A stretch of DNA of 64,000 nt from Niabella sp. (GTDB lineage Bacteria; Bacteroidota; Bacteroidia; Chitinophagales; Chitinophagaceae). Each line of letters starts with the position of its first letter. The stretch's first letter is position 1. The translations under genes and the position numbers were made by a program. Of this stretch, positions 1-8,637 are shown in pieces. The stretch is taken from NCBI RefSeq assembly GCF_030150205.1, contig NZ_JASLGT010000029.1:1-64000 (forward strand), in the 5' to 3' direction. The notes below the pieces were generated by a model. It saw only the letters and a list, made by a program, of their open reading frames with translations. It made no database searches and was not told the origin of the DNA.

Positions 1-231
1 CAATCTGCGGCAATACCTGGATTTGTCCAGCATATCAGGCACATATCCTTTCAGCTTCATAAAATGGCGGGCGTTGTCCTGATGGCCTCCAAAATACAAG
101 GCTGATACAAATGCCGTGGTGATAATTTCTGCATCGCTTACTCTTACTCGCAAATCCTCGGTATGCTGCAATGACTTTAAAATATCATCTACAATACAAT
201 AAAGAGCTATAATTTTACGGTCTGAAAGCAT
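1..231 (-). CDS. IS982-type transposase, N-terminal part (cut by window edge)
   Basis: The reading frame starts at the ATG at 231 and runs leftwards off the window, so only the first 77 residues are visible. It begins MLSDRKIIALYCIVDDIL and continues with a SDAEIITTAFVSALYFGG segment and a KGYVPDMLDKSRYCRRL segment. These resemble the N-terminal part of IS982-family transposases, which cut and paste their own element with a DDE catalytic core. The catalytic residues lie beyond the edge, so intactness cannot be judged. The gene points away from the glycosyltransferase gene, whose stop lies 92 bp upstream of this start. The family call is from sequence memory. Confidence 0.72.
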   Translation of the reverse strand, partial: MLSDRKIIALYCIVDDILKSLQHTEDLRVRVSDAEIITTAFVSALYFGGHQDNARHFMKLKGYVPDMLDKSRYCRRL

Positions 232-318
232 GGCTATAATTTTTTAGATGTGGTAATCCAAAATTATTATAACATGCTTTCTCTTTTTATTCTTTTATAA
301 CTAGCAACTTGGGTTATT
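1..318 (-). mobile_element. Partial insertion sequence (IS982-like), one end near 311-318
   Basis: Upstream of the transposase start the DNA is AT-rich (232-310) and then reads, on the minus strand, AACCCAAGTTGCTAG near 301-315. A terminal inverted repeat starting ACCC at that point would suit this type of element, and the neighbouring gene ends only a few bases further on. The other end lies outside the window, so neither the inverted repeat nor a target duplication can be confirmed. The exact boundary is inferred. Confidence 0.4.
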
Positions 319-323
319 TTAGA

Positions 324-1514
324 TTATTGAGCCGGGGTATGCTGGTTGAAAATCGTATCCAATTCTTCATAAATACTACTTTCAAGGAAATATTTTTCAA
401 ACATTTCTATTCCCTCCTTCCGTTTTTTTTCATAGAAAAGATCATCGCTGATTAAACGGATGATCCCATTTGCAAATTCGGCTTCGGTTCCGGCCAATAA
501 ACAGCCATTGTCTTTTTTCTGCGGCAAGCCATCCAGGCCCCGTAGCGTACAAACCACCGGTAAGCCAAATGAAAGGGCTTCTACCACTTTTACTTTAATG
601 CCGGTTCCCTCCAACATCGGGCATATTGCAATACGACTCTGATGATAATACTCCTTTAAATCCTTTGCAAAGGGAATGCTGGTTACATTGGGTAAATCCG
701 GGGGGATAAAGTTTGTGATGCCGCCAATAACACAAATGCGTATACTTTTTGAAAGTAACGGATATACGTGGCTAAAAAACCATTTTGCAGCAGCCTGGTT
801 ATGCGGATTAATGCTGGATATATAGATCAAGTCAAAATTAACTGACCCTTTATCAATATCCGCCACATTATTCTTAAACATTACCGGTACAAAACAATGC
901 TTTACCGTTGGTACAAATTGAGAAAAAACATACAATTCATCGGAAGAGATGGACCAGGATTCGTGAAATTGCTTTATAATATTAATTTCTTCTTCAAAAG
1001 AAGCACCCAGTTGAAATTTTTTATTATGCTTACACTGAGCCGTCATAAAATCGTGCGTATCGATCACCAACCTGGCATTGCCCACATAAGGGTTATCTCT
1101 TATTAACGCAGCACTGTAAACGTAGCTAATGATGATGACATCATACTTTTTCTTCTTTAGCAGATTGTTGAATTGTTGTTTTGCAAAATGGGATATTTCC
1201 GACGCTATATAGCGGTGATATTTTTCCTGCCGCTTCCTGTCTATGATAGAAGGGATTTTGGCATTAAAAAAATACTTAAAGTAGTTATCCTTCGCTCCTT
1301 TCCTTCCAAGAAAAAATGCGTTTATTTCAGGAAACATTTGTTGTAACGAACCCTGTTCATCTTCAATTTCATCATGCTCTGCGGTAACAAAGTCAACATC
1401 CATGTTCCGGGATATAAAATACTCCAGTAACTGGATGGCTCGGGTTACATTGCCATGATTCCTGTTTACAATCGGATGAGGGAAAAAATACAAGACTTTT
1501 ATGGCCTGCTTCAT
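324..1514 (-). CDS. Glycosyltransferase, GT-B fold, GT4-like
   Basis: A 396-residue cytoplasmic protein expected to transfer a sugar from a nucleotide donor to a growing surface polysaccharide. The N-terminal half starts VLYFFPHPIVNRNHGN and carries a VIDTHDF segment typical of the acceptor domain. The C-terminal half has the donor-side pattern: ICVIGG near residue 260, then ICPMLEGTGIKVKVVEALSFGLPVV, with the glutamates and glycine-rich loop seen in Glyco_trans_1_4 proteins. Donor and acceptor cannot be told from sequence. It is transcribed away from the other polysaccharide genes at 2157-5747. Its 3' end abuts the insertion sequence on its left, so the locus may once have continued further. 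Confidence 0.8.
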   Translation of the reverse strand: MKQAIKVLYFFPHPIVNRNHGNVTRAIQLLEYFISRNMDVDFVTAEHDEIEDEQGSLQQMFPEINAFFLGRKGAKDNYFKYFFNAKIPSIIDRKRQEKYHRYIASEISHFAKQQFNNLLKKKKYDVIIISYVYSAALIRDNPYVGNARLVIDTHDFMTAQCKHNKKFQLGASFEEEINIIKQFHESWSISSDELYVFSQFVPTVKHCFVPVMFKNNVADIDKGSVNFDLIYISSINPHNQAAAKWFFSHVYPLLSKSIRICVIGGITNFIPPDLPNVTSIPFAKDLKEYYHQSRIAICPMLEGTGIKVKVVEALSFGLPVVCTLRGLDGLPQKKDNGCLLAGTEAEFANGIIRLISDDLFYEKKRKEGIEMFEKYFLESSIYEELDTIFNQHTPAQ

Positions 1515-1764
1515 TCTTAAATCCCTTTTATATATTTTGGTTTATAGCTCTTTATTTTCGAGCACGAAATATTCCTGAGAAAAGCGATTTTGGTTTATCC
1601 TCCACTACAAGCTCCCAATTCCCGGCAAAACCGGATAATAACGCCCAGTTAATTCCCTTTCAAGCGCTCCGTATCACAATACGGCAGTTCCGGTTTAAAC
1701 TGCTTTTTATAATGATCTACTTAAAAAAAGCATCAATTGGTAAAATATCAATACGCCTGATTCT

Positions 1765-1995
1765 TTAAAAGGTACGCTTCTTAAATAATAGCCTCCGCAG
1801 GTAATGCCGTAAGTTCCATTTCATTATAAAACGCACAGCTGTTATTACGGTTCCCTTATTCCCCGGGGCCGTCCGTTCCTGGTTCTGATAAAACACATCG
1901 GCCAGCCCCTTCGGATCTTCCTGCTGAAGCTTTTCTGTCCTGGTCATCCTTGCCTGCAACCACAGATCCGCTTTCTGTCGAATTGCATACTCCAT
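1765..1995 (-). CDS. Small hypothetical protein, doubtful
   Basis: A 76-residue frame starting MEYAIRQKADLWLQARM. The first half is predicted helical and charged; the C-terminus is strongly basic (RHYLRRLLFKKRTF). There is no signal peptide or recognisable domain. It stands alone in a long intergenic region on the minus strand, without a TAnnTTTG element close upstream. It could be a real small protein or a chance frame. I do not recognise it and assign no function. Confidence 0.25.
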   Translation of the reverse strand: MEYAIRQKADLWLQARMTRTEKLQQEDPKGLADVFYQNQERTAPGNKGTVITAVRFIMKWNLRHYLRRLLFKKRTF

Positions 1996-2092
1996 ATTTC
2001 CAACATCGTTTTAACGAACGGAAGATAATCACTATTCTCTGATTTAAAATTTGAAATCAACTTTTTTTTTTAAGAAAAAAATGGCCGGAATC

Positions 2093-2121
2093 TTTGAGAA
2101 TCAAATTTGGCTGTATCTTCG
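2093..2121 (+). promoter_or_regulatory. Bacteroidota-type promoter of the propeller lipoprotein gene
   Basis: TTTG at 2093-2096 is followed after 17 bp by TATCTTCG at 2114-2121, one base off the TAnnTTTG -7 consensus of Bacteroidota housekeeping promoters. The gene's ATG at 2157 lies 35 bp downstream. Confidence 0.5.
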
Positions 2122-2156
2122 CTTATACTTAACCACAGAGGGATATTTAATTGCTT

Positions 2157-3392
2157 ATGCCAAAATGCTTTTTTTGGTTATTGATCGCAGGAGTATCAAT
2201 AACACAGGGCTGTAACAAGTCAGAAGAGGTTTTATATGCGGAGGAGGTTCCCCTGGCGATGGGGAATCATCATTATTCGGAGCTGCCGGACTATCTTACA
2301 GATATCGGGGATATTAAGATATCTACCCAGGCTAATGGAAACTATAACGGAGTGGCCGACCCCTCTTTTATTAAGAATATTTCGAAGCCCAATGACAGTT
2401 ATTGTCACCCTGACGTACAATATTTTCCACAGGGCTTTAACGGTTATAAGTACTGGATGGTCTTTACCCCGTATTTCGGCTCCGTAGGTAAAACGCCGCA
2501 TCCGATACGATTTGAAAATCCGACAGTTGTGGTTTCCAATGATGGTATCGACTGGACAGAACCTGCCGGCATTAAAAATCCGCTGGCCGGTACTCCCTCC
2601 ATCGAGGAAAGTTTTCTGGAGAATAAAAAAGGACACAAACAAGGTTTTTGGTCGGATGTGGACTGGATCTTTACCAATAATACCTTTTACCTCTACTACC
2701 GGGGCAGTTTTATTACCGCGCAGGCCTTAAAAAAACGAGGAGCCAAGAGTAAGAACAATGAAGAAAAGCTAAAGCAAAGTGCCCAACGTACAATTGTACG
2801 GCAAACTTCTACAGATGGTGTGCACTGGACACCGCTGGAAGTGGCTTTCACCAGCAATCAGCCCTACACTCCAAAAAATGATCATTTGGTGTCTCCTTCA
2901 TTTATAAAGACGGGGAATACCTTTCTGAGCTACGAAGTTGAGCTGAACCGCGGTGGTAAAGTTTTTAATGGAAAAGAGCCCTCTTATGTAATTCAAAGAA
3001 CCTCAACCGACGGGCTGAACTTCAGTCTCTTTAAAAAGAGCAAGATTGTCAATTTTATAAACAGCCCCTGGAAAGATATCAATCCCAAATATTCACCCTG
3101 GCATTTGCAGGCCACCTATGTTGACGGCTTTTATTTTCTTTGCCTGGCAACGGGCGACGTTGAAAAATATACGGCGGATGCGTTGTTCCTCGCCTATTCC
3201 AAAGATGGTGTTAACTTTACAGTATTGCCACAAGCGATGGTGACACAGAATGTTTACCGGTCGGCCGTGTTCCCGATGAAGAGCGATGACAAAACCATTG
3301 AGTTTGGCGCCATCATTGGCTATAAAACCGGGCAGTTCAAATACCGGGAGTTTTCCCTCCAAAAAGCGGAACTGAACAGTACATTAAAATAG
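2157..3392 (+). CDS. Lipoprotein with glycosyl hydrolase 43/32-like propeller features
   Basis: A 411-residue protein. I start it at the ATG at 2157 instead of the in-frame TTG at 2151, because this gives a clean lipoprotein signal peptide ending ITQGC (lipid anchor Cys19). The mature part contains repeated short motifs of the kind that form propeller blades: VVVSNDGIDW, RQTSTDGVHWTP, QRTSTDGLNF and AYSKDGVNF, each followed by a strand. These STDG-x-W/F signatures are common in five-bladed propeller glycosidases and related sugar-binding proteins. No complete catalytic triad could be assigned. Its place beside two glycosyltransferase genes suggests a role in trimming or binding the surface polysaccharide; this is inference. 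Confidence 0.6.
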   Translation: MPKCFFWLLIAGVSITQGCNKSEEVLYAEEVPLAMGNHHYSELPDYLTDIGDIKISTQANGNYNGVADPSFIKNISKPNDSYCHPDVQYFPQGFNGYKYWMVFTPYFGSVGKTPHPIRFENPTVVVSNDGIDWTEPAGIKNPLAGTPSIEESFLENKKGHKQGFWSDVDWIFTNNTFYLYYRGSFITAQALKKRGAKSKNNEEKLKQSAQRTIVRQTSTDGVHWTPLEVAFTSNQPYTPKNDHLVSPSFIKTGNTFLSYEVELNRGGKVFNGKEPSYVIQRTSTDGLNFSLFKKSKIVNFINSPWKDINPKYSPWHLQATYVDGFYFLCLATGDVEKYTADALFLAYSKDGVNFTVLPQAMVTQNVYRSAVFPMKSDDKTIEFGAIIGYKTGQFKYREFSLQKAELNSTLK

Positions 3393-3467
3393 AGGGGATA
3401 CTACCGGTTTTATTTGCTGCAGTTAAGTTACCAGCGCTGGCTCAAAAATCGAAACAATTTATTTCTG

Positions 3468-4499
3468 ATGACAACCCAACCGGAAAAAATAATCGTATCC
3501 GTTATTATGCCGGTGTACAATGTGGAAGCTTTTTTAGGTGAGGCCATTCAAAGTGTACTGAACCAGCGCTTTAAAAACCTGGAGCTCATCCTGGTAAATG
3601 ACGGAAGCACGGATGGTTCGGCTTCCATTTGCCAAACCTATTTGCAAATAGATCCCCGGGTACAATTTATCAGCCAGGAAAACTGTGGTGTTTCCATCGC
3701 CCGGAACAACGGGTTAAAACATGCTACAGGATCCTACGTATTCTTTATGGACTCGGATGATACGCTGGATCCGGAATTCATTGAAACTTCTGTTCGAATT
3801 GCTCAAAAGGAAGCGAGCGATATCACCGTTATAGGAGCATTCTTCTGCAAGCGGGAGCCTTTTTTTACACCGCTGCCTACCTGCGCACAACTGATCCGGA
3901 TGGATTTTTTAAAGCAGCACCCGGAGATCCGGTTCCCGGCCCATATTCAGCCCTGCGAGGATGGTTTATTTTCGCATCAACTGCTGGCGTTTACAACAAA
4001 GATCGGGTTGAACCCTGATGGTTTTTATCACTACCGGCAACATGCCCAGCAAAACCATATCCGGATCAATGATAACTGCTGGAATGTGCTCCGGCAGATT
4101 CCCCAATGGCTGCAAATTTTGGAAGACTTTTATACCCGGCACCGGCGGCTTCCTTCGCACACCCTGCATCTGGCGTTTTTTATGCAGCGTGAGCCATTTG
4201 AATTACGTTACCTGGGTATGCCCTTAAATACGGAACAAAAAATTTATCTTCATGAGCTGATTATAACGTTCATGAAACGGATGGTACTACCCGCACTTAC
4301 CAGATCGGAAAAGCAACAACTGAGCAAGCCTTTCCGGTATTTTATCCGTACACAAAATCCCGCTCGTTTCGATGCTTTTTACCGCTTTTACTGCCTTCAA
4401 AAAAAAAGGCGCCGGAAGTTCTACCTGTTCCTGACCCGGTTTATTCCGTTTACGCAGCTAAGAAGGAATACAAGAAAGGCAATTGCCGAAAAATATTAG
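3468..4499 (+). CDS. Glycosyltransferase family 2 (GT-A fold)
   Basis: A 343-residue protein with the GT2 catalytic domain at the N-terminus: VSVIMPVYNVEAFLGEAI, then VNDGSTDGS (nucleotide-sugar binding) and FFMDSDDTLDPEF (the DxD-type metal-binding motif). It would transfer a sugar from a nucleotide donor at the cytoplasmic face. The C-terminal 130 residues are basic and specific to the protein, without clear membrane helices. The ATG at 3468 is chosen; a TTG at 3414 would add 18 residues without similarity to the family start. The next glycosyltransferase gene begins 3 bp after its stop, so the two are probably co-transcribed. Confidence 0.85.
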   Translation: MTTQPEKIIVSVIMPVYNVEAFLGEAIQSVLNQRFKNLELILVNDGSTDGSASICQTYLQIDPRVQFISQENCGVSIARNNGLKHATGSYVFFMDSDDTLDPEFIETSVRIAQKEASDITVIGAFFCKREPFFTPLPTCAQLIRMDFLKQHPEIRFPAHIQPCEDGLFSHQLLAFTTKIGLNPDGFYHYRQHAQQNHIRINDNCWNVLRQIPQWLQILEDFYTRHRRLPSHTLHLAFFMQREPFELRYLGMPLNTEQKIYLHELIITFMKRMVLPALTRSEKQQLSKPFRYFIRTQNPARFDAFYRFYCLQKKRRRKFYLFLTRFIPFTQLRRNTRKAIAEKY

Positions 4500-4502
4500 A
4501 CC

Positions 4503-5747
4503 ATGAAAATCCTGCTCATACAACATCATGGGTTTATTAACGGGCAGGGCGGAACTGAAAAGGTTTGTTCCTTTTTAGCCGATCACTTTGCAGGCGCCGG
4601 ACATGAAGTGGAGATTGCCACCTGTGAAAATATTACCGGGAAAGCGGTTTATGTACGCCATTCCAACGTGAAAGTCACCAATATTTACTCGCCGGAAATC
4701 ATTCAGAAGCATCTCCGGCAACTATTTAACTACCCGGGAAAGCATCCCCTGCGCTGGTTTGCGTATAAGATCCGCAAAAAAAGAGACAAGCTTTTGAATC
4801 GCCTGCTCTATAAGCGGCTAAAAGGAAATGACGGACTATACCTCTTTAATCTTGAACAACGAGCCAGGGCCTGGAAACAATTTATAGATGCAACAGCTCC
4901 GGATCTGATCATCACCATGTCTTTAAGCACTGTTTTGGAAATCACCTATAAAAATAATTACACAATCCCCATCGTTAACTCTACCAATGGCCGGCCCGAT
5001 TACGACTACACTGACCGGCTCTGGTACCGCAGCCCAATCGACATGCATTGTCTGACTGCTGCATATGGCAACCTTACGGCCATTCAAATATTGTTCGATA
5101 GCTACCGGTCGTTTATTCCTGAAACCTTCACCGGAAAATGTTTTACAATACCCAATCCCGTTCCGCAGGTAACAGCGGCAAATCGTGCCAACCTTTTAAC
5201 AAAAAAAGAACGGTATACAATCGTCAATATCGCCTCGCTTGTCACCAGTTGCAAACAACAGGATCTGGCAATAGAAATTTTCTCCGGGATCGCATATAAA
5301 TTTCCCCGGTGGGATCTTTCCTTCTGGGGAACAGGTCCCGACGAAGCCGTATTGAAAAACCTGGCTGAAAAAAAGGGGTTGCAAAACCGTATTTTTTTTA
5401 TGGGATTTACGCCGGCTCCCCTGGAAGCATTAAAACAGGCAGATATTTTTATTTTTCCCAGTAAATTTGAAGGGTTTCCCCTGGCGTTAACGGAAGCGAT
5501 GGCCGCCGGTTTACCCTGCATTGGCTTCCGTAGCTGTTCGGGCGTTAACGAATTGATACAGCATGGAGAAAATGGTTTCCTGGCGAATGATCCTGCAGAG
5601 ATGCAGCAACTGCTTGAAACGCTGATTACCCAGCCGGAGCTCCGGCAGCAGATGGGTGCCAATGCCCATCGATCCATGCAAGGCTATGCACCCGAACGCG
5701 TTATTGAACAATGGACCGCCCTGATCGAGGCCGTACAGCAGGGTTAA
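4503..5747 (+). CDS. Glycosyltransferase family 4 (GT-B fold)
   Basis: A 414-residue protein starting MKILLIQHHGFINGQGGTEK, with the glycine-rich acceptor-domain loop (GQGGTEKVCSFLADHF) and, in the C-terminal half, the donor-binding part: FWGTGPDEAVL, then KFEGFPLALTEAMAAGLP, which is the EX7E motif of GT4 retaining transferases. It probably adds a hexose to the same surface polysaccharide as its upstream neighbour; donor and linkage are unknown. It ends 7 bp before the stop of the convergent EamA gene, with no visible terminator between them. Confidence 0.86.
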   Translation: MKILLIQHHGFINGQGGTEKVCSFLADHFAGAGHEVEIATCENITGKAVYVRHSNVKVTNIYSPEIIQKHLRQLFNYPGKHPLRWFAYKIRKKRDKLLNRLLYKRLKGNDGLYLFNLEQRARAWKQFIDATAPDLIITMSLSTVLEITYKNNYTIPIVNSTNGRPDYDYTDRLWYRSPIDMHCLTAAYGNLTAIQILFDSYRSFIPETFTGKCFTIPNPVPQVTAANRANLLTKKERYTIVNIASLVTSCKQQDLAIEIFSGIAYKFPRWDLSFWGTGPDEAVLKNLAEKKGLQNRIFFMGFTPAPLEALKQADIFIFPSKFEGFPLALTEAMAAGLPCIGFRSCSGVNELIQHGENGFLANDPAEMQQLLETLITQPELRQQMGANAHRSMQGYAPERVIEQWTALIEAVQQG

Positions 5748-5754
5748 ACGCCTG

Positions 5755-6780
5755 TTAGCGGCGGTCGCCGTTTCCTGGATAATCGCCGGTAGCGCCTTCT
5801 TCACAAAGCATACCTTCTGCCATCTGTTCCGGTTTTATGGCGTCACCCGTCTGCAACCTGGCAGCTTTTTTCTCCCGCTCCTTTTTAGCAAGATTGGTAA
5901 AAAACACACTGCCAAGAATAATAATCAGGCCCGCAAGCTGCAGCGTTGTAAGGTGGTCGCCATTGATCAGCACGCCCAACAGTACCGCCACCAGCGGGTT
6001 TACATAGGCATAACTGCTTACCTGGGCCGCACTGCGTACACTTAGCAGAAATACATAGGCACTGTAGCCAATGATGGATCCGAAGAAAATCAGGTACAGC
6101 AACGCTCCCCATCCTTCTGCAGGAATGGCCGACCAGTTCACCGTGGCAATGCTTCCATTGCCAAAGCCAATGATAAAGAACACGATACCGGCAGAGAAGA
6201 TCTGCCAGGCAGAGTTCACGGAGGGCGATACCTCCTTTACTTTATATTTTGAATACAGTGAGCCCGATACCCACCCGATATTCCCGATAAAAATGGCCAG
6301 CAGGGGAACCCATCCCTGGCTGCTGTCATCCCCTGCTATCTTTTCATAAAAAAGGGCAATAACGCCCAGCAGCCCGATCGATACTCCCAGCAGCGTATAC
6401 CGGTTGGTAAAATTATCGGCCCAGTTGGGCTTATCAAATACCAGGAACCAGATCGGGGCAGATGCCAGGAAAATGGCCACAAAGGAACTGTGCAGGTATT
6501 GTTCGGCCCATATGACGGCCCCGTTACCTACAAAAAGCATTAAGATGCCGCTGATAACAGAATGCAGGATGGCAGAGCGGTTCCAAACCTTTTCTCCCTT
6601 CAGGCCTACCCAAGCCAGCATAATGATACCGGCCGTAACAAACCGGAGCCCTCCCAGCAACATCGGCGGAATAAACTTTACAGCGCGCTCGATAAAGAAA
6701 TAGGTAGAGCCCCAAATAATATATACTGCTGCAAATGCCAGCACCACCAGTAAAACGGAGGGTGCTTTTTTCTGAGTCAT
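5755..6780 (-). CDS. EamA-family (DMT) inner-membrane exporter
   Basis: A 341-residue protein with ten predicted membrane helices arranged as two EamA repeats, starting LLVVLAFAAVYIIWGSTYFFIE, the signature of the first repeat. The family exports amino acids or other small metabolites by proton exchange (YedA/RhtA relatives). The last 45 residues form a charged cytoplasmic tail (EREKKAARLQTGD) which is longer than usual. It starts 3 bp downstream of the Lrp/AsnC-type regulator gene and is almost certainly co-transcribed with it, so the regulator may sense the exported compound, probably an amino acid (inference). Confidence 0.85.
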   Translation of the reverse strand: MTQKKAPSVLLVVLAFAAVYIIWGSTYFFIERAVKFIPPMLLGGLRFVTAGIIMLAWVGLKGEKVWNRSAILHSVISGILMLFVGNGAVIWAEQYLHSSFVAIFLASAPIWFLVFDKPNWADNFTNRYTLLGVSIGLLGVIALFYEKIAGDDSSQGWVPLLAIFIGNIGWVSGSLYSKYKVKEVSPSVNSAWQIFSAGIVFFIIGFGNGSIATVNWSAIPAEGWGALLYLIFFGSIIGYSAYVFLLSVRSAAQVSSYAYVNPLVAVLLGVLINGDHLTTLQLAGLIIILGSVFFTNLAKKEREKKAARLQTGDAIKPEQMAEGMLCEEGATGDYPGNGDRR

Positions 6781-6783
6781 AAA

Positions 6784-7254
6784 TCAGTCGATTGAAATGT
6801 GAGAAGATTCTTTTACCGTTTCCAGCACAATGGTCGTACGCATGGAGATAATATTGGCTATTTTGCTGAAGCGCGACCGCTTTAGTTCCATGAGTTCTGT
6901 TGGCCCCGAAACCCTGGCCTTTATCAGGTAACAGTCATCACCCGCAATATGATGTACTTCCATTACCTGCGGGATGGATGCCAGCAGCCGGGCCGATTTA
7001 TCATCAGCAAAACTGTCCTTCGTTTTAATAAAAATAAAAACCAGCAGGTCTTTGTCGATCCATAGCGGATCTACAATAGCACTGTACCCTTTGATCATTC
7101 CTTTTTCTTCCAGTTTGCGAACCCGTTCCAGTGTAGCCGAAGGAGCCATTTTCAGTTGCGCAGCCAGGGCCACATTGGTGATCCGCGCATCCTCCTGCAG
7201 CAGCCGCAGGATGGCCAGGTCCGTTTCGTCCAGGTTTATTTCTTTTACACGCAT
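6784..7254 (-). CDS. Lrp/AsnC-family transcriptional regulator
   Basis: A 156-residue regulator. The N-terminal winged helix-turn-helix is clear (LDETDLAILRLLQEDARITNVALA, then SATLERVRKLEEKGMIKGY), followed by the RAM/AsnC ligand-binding domain (LLVFIFIKT, VMEVHHIAGDDCYLIKARV). Family members bind amino acids and form dimers or octamers. It is the first gene of an operon with the EamA exporter. The ATG at 7254 lies only 4 bp from a strong -7 element, so the mRNA is probably leaderless or nearly so. The inverted repeat inside the promoter is a good candidate for its own binding site. Confidence 0.9.
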   Translation of the reverse strand: MRVKEINLDETDLAILRLLQEDARITNVALAAQLKMAPSATLERVRKLEEKGMIKGYSAIVDPLWIDKDLLVFIFIKTKDSFADDKSARLLASIPQVMEVHHIAGDDCYLIKARVSGPTELMELKRSRFSKIANIISMRTTIVLETVKESSHISID

Positions 7255-7258
7255 GCTT

Positions 7259-7301
7259 CAAATTTAACAATATTCTGAATAAAATCAAAAAACAGAATAT
7301 T
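7259..7301 (-). promoter_or_regulatory. Promoter with overlapping inverted-repeat operator of the Lrp-EamA operon
   Basis: On the minus strand, TTTG (7286-7289) is separated by exactly 19 bp from TAAATTTG (7259-7266), a perfect match to the Bacteroidota promoter. A 9-bp perfect inverted repeat, AATATTCTG at 7269-7277 and CAGAATATT at 7293-7301, brackets the -33 element. A bound regulator would block RNA polymerase, which suggests autorepression by the Lrp-type protein. Confidence 0.65.
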
Positions 7302-7373
7302 ATTCACGTATAATTCATATAACCAGGCAATAGTTCGAAAATAAAGCTGCTTATTTTTAAGCTGGCTTAACCA

Positions 7374-7640
7374 TCAGTTTTCAGCCATCAGTTTTCAGTT
7401 ATCAGTTTTCAGTTGATTCGTCCGGGATCAATGATCTTTCGGTTAACATTGAGTATTCCGGGGTCCCCCCAGTCTATATGTCCCCCAAAGCAAGGGCAAT
7501 AGTGAACAGCCGACAGATCATCAGCCATCAAACGAGAACCAACGTGAAACGGGTTCAGATTTCAGCCATCAGCCATCAGTTATCAGTTATCAGTTGATTC
7601 GTCCGGGATCAATGATCTGACATCTGGCATTGAGTATAAT
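7374..7640 (+). repeat. Two copies of heptad-arm repeat with an embedded second repeat
   Basis: The stretch holds runs of a 7-bp period (TCAGTTT, TCAGTTA, TCAGCCA) followed by a conserved core (TTGATTCGTCCGGGATCAA, then TGATCT). The core occurs identically at about 7410-7437 and 7591-7618. Between them, at about 7461-7512, lies a different dispersed element containing AGCAAGGGCAATAGTGAACA. Both elements recur elsewhere in the window (14.7 kb; the second also at 59.3 kb), and the heptad core is related to the arrays at 41.9-44.9 kb. The stretch fills most of the gap from 7302 to 7763; no gene is seen. Confidence 0.75.
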
Positions 7641-7719
7641 ACGGATCTAATGTTGAACATTAAACGTTAAACTGAAACAGATCTTTATAAGCGGCTCCTG
7701 CATTCTTTATAAGTTTCTT

Positions 7720-7727
7720 TATTTTTG
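7720..7727 (+). promoter_or_regulatory. Probable -7 element of the cyclotransferase pair
   Basis: TATTTTTG matches TAnnTTTG and lies 36 bp before the ATG at 7764. No convincing TTG element lies 19 bp further upstream. Confidence 0.4.
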
Positions 7728-7763
7728 CATCCGCCTCCTGGCGAGGCCGTAAATGCATTCATT

Positions 7764-8597
7764 ATGATAAAAAGATCTCTTTTTTCGGTACCGGTTATTT
7801 TTATGGCATTGCTTCTATCCTGTAACGGGGATGATAAAACACCCGCACCTACGCCGGAGGTACCCCCCGCCAGTAATGTAAAAAACATCGGCATCTCTGT
7901 GATCAATACCTACCCGCATGATACGGGTTCATTTACCCAGGGGCTGATCATTTATAAAGGACAGCTCTATGAAGGAACAGGCGGATCGGAGTATGCACCC
8001 GAAGGAAGGGCCTCCGAACTGCTGAAAGTAAACCTTCAGACCGGAAAGGCAGAAAAAACCCTTGCCCTGGATAAAAAATACTTTGGCGAAGGCATCACCA
8101 TCCTTAACGATACCGTGTACCAGCTTACCTGGAGAGAAAAAGTAGTATTCGTTTATACGCTTCCCGACTTTAAAAAAGTAAAGGAATTTCCGATCAATAC
8201 CGAAGGATGGGGCATTACAACAGACGGTAAGGAACTAATTGTGAGCGATGGCTCCAGCAACCTGTATTATTACGATCCCTCCACTTTCCGGTTATTGCGC
8301 ACCCAGTCCGTAACTGTAAACGGCGACTTCCTGGATTCGATCAATGAGCTGGAATTTATAGACGGATTTGTTTATGCCAATCAGTGGAACCGCCCTTATA
8401 TTTTCAAAATTGATCCGGCAAACGGCCTGGCGGTAGGAAAGATCGACCTGGGCCCGATCTGGGACCGGCTGAAAAGCAGGGATCCTAAAAATGAGGAGAA
8501 CGTGCCCAACGGCATCGCCTATGATCATGATACCAAAAAGATCTATATCACCGGTAAAAAATGGCCGGAGCTATACGAGGTGCAGCTGGGAAACTAA
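7764..8597 (+). CDS. Glutaminyl-peptide cyclotransferase lipoprotein, first copy
   Basis: A 277-residue lipoprotein (signal peptide ending ALLLSC, anchor Cys20) of the plant/bacterial-type glutamine cyclotransferase family (PF05096). These are five-bladed propellers that convert N-terminal glutamine of peptides to pyroglutamate with release of ammonia. Family signatures are visible: YPHDTGSFTQGL near the mature start, KKYFGEGITILND, NTEGWGITTDG, NELEFIDGFVYANQW and VPNGIAYDHDTKKIYITGK. I start at the ATG at 7764, since the upstream TTG would precede the signal peptide with 13 unrelated residues. The next gene, 40 bp downstream, is a close paralog. Substrate in the cell envelope is unknown. 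Confidence 0.88.
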   Translation: MIKRSLFSVPVIFMALLLSCNGDDKTPAPTPEVPPASNVKNIGISVINTYPHDTGSFTQGLIIYKGQLYEGTGGSEYAPEGRASELLKVNLQTGKAEKTLALDKKYFGEGITILNDTVYQLTWREKVVFVYTLPDFKKVKEFPINTEGWGITTDGKELIVSDGSSNLYYYDPSTFRLLRTQSVTVNGDFLDSINELEFIDGFVYANQWNRPYIFKIDPANGLAVGKIDLGPIWDRLKSRDPKNEENVPNGIAYDHDTKKIYITGKKWPELYEVQLGN

Positions 8598-8637
8598 CCG
8601 TTAAAAAACATACATCTTTTTCAAACGACATTAGCGA

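Larger units (their letters stand above)
1515..2156. other. Intergenic region between divergent polysaccharide genes
   Basis: About 640 bp separating the glycosyltransferase gene (minus) from the lipoprotein gene (plus). It is AT-rich and holds one doubtful small minus-strand frame (1765-1995) and the promoter of the plus-strand gene near 2093-2121. I see no RNA gene, no repeat shared with the rest of the window and no clear terminator. Confidence 0.5.
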
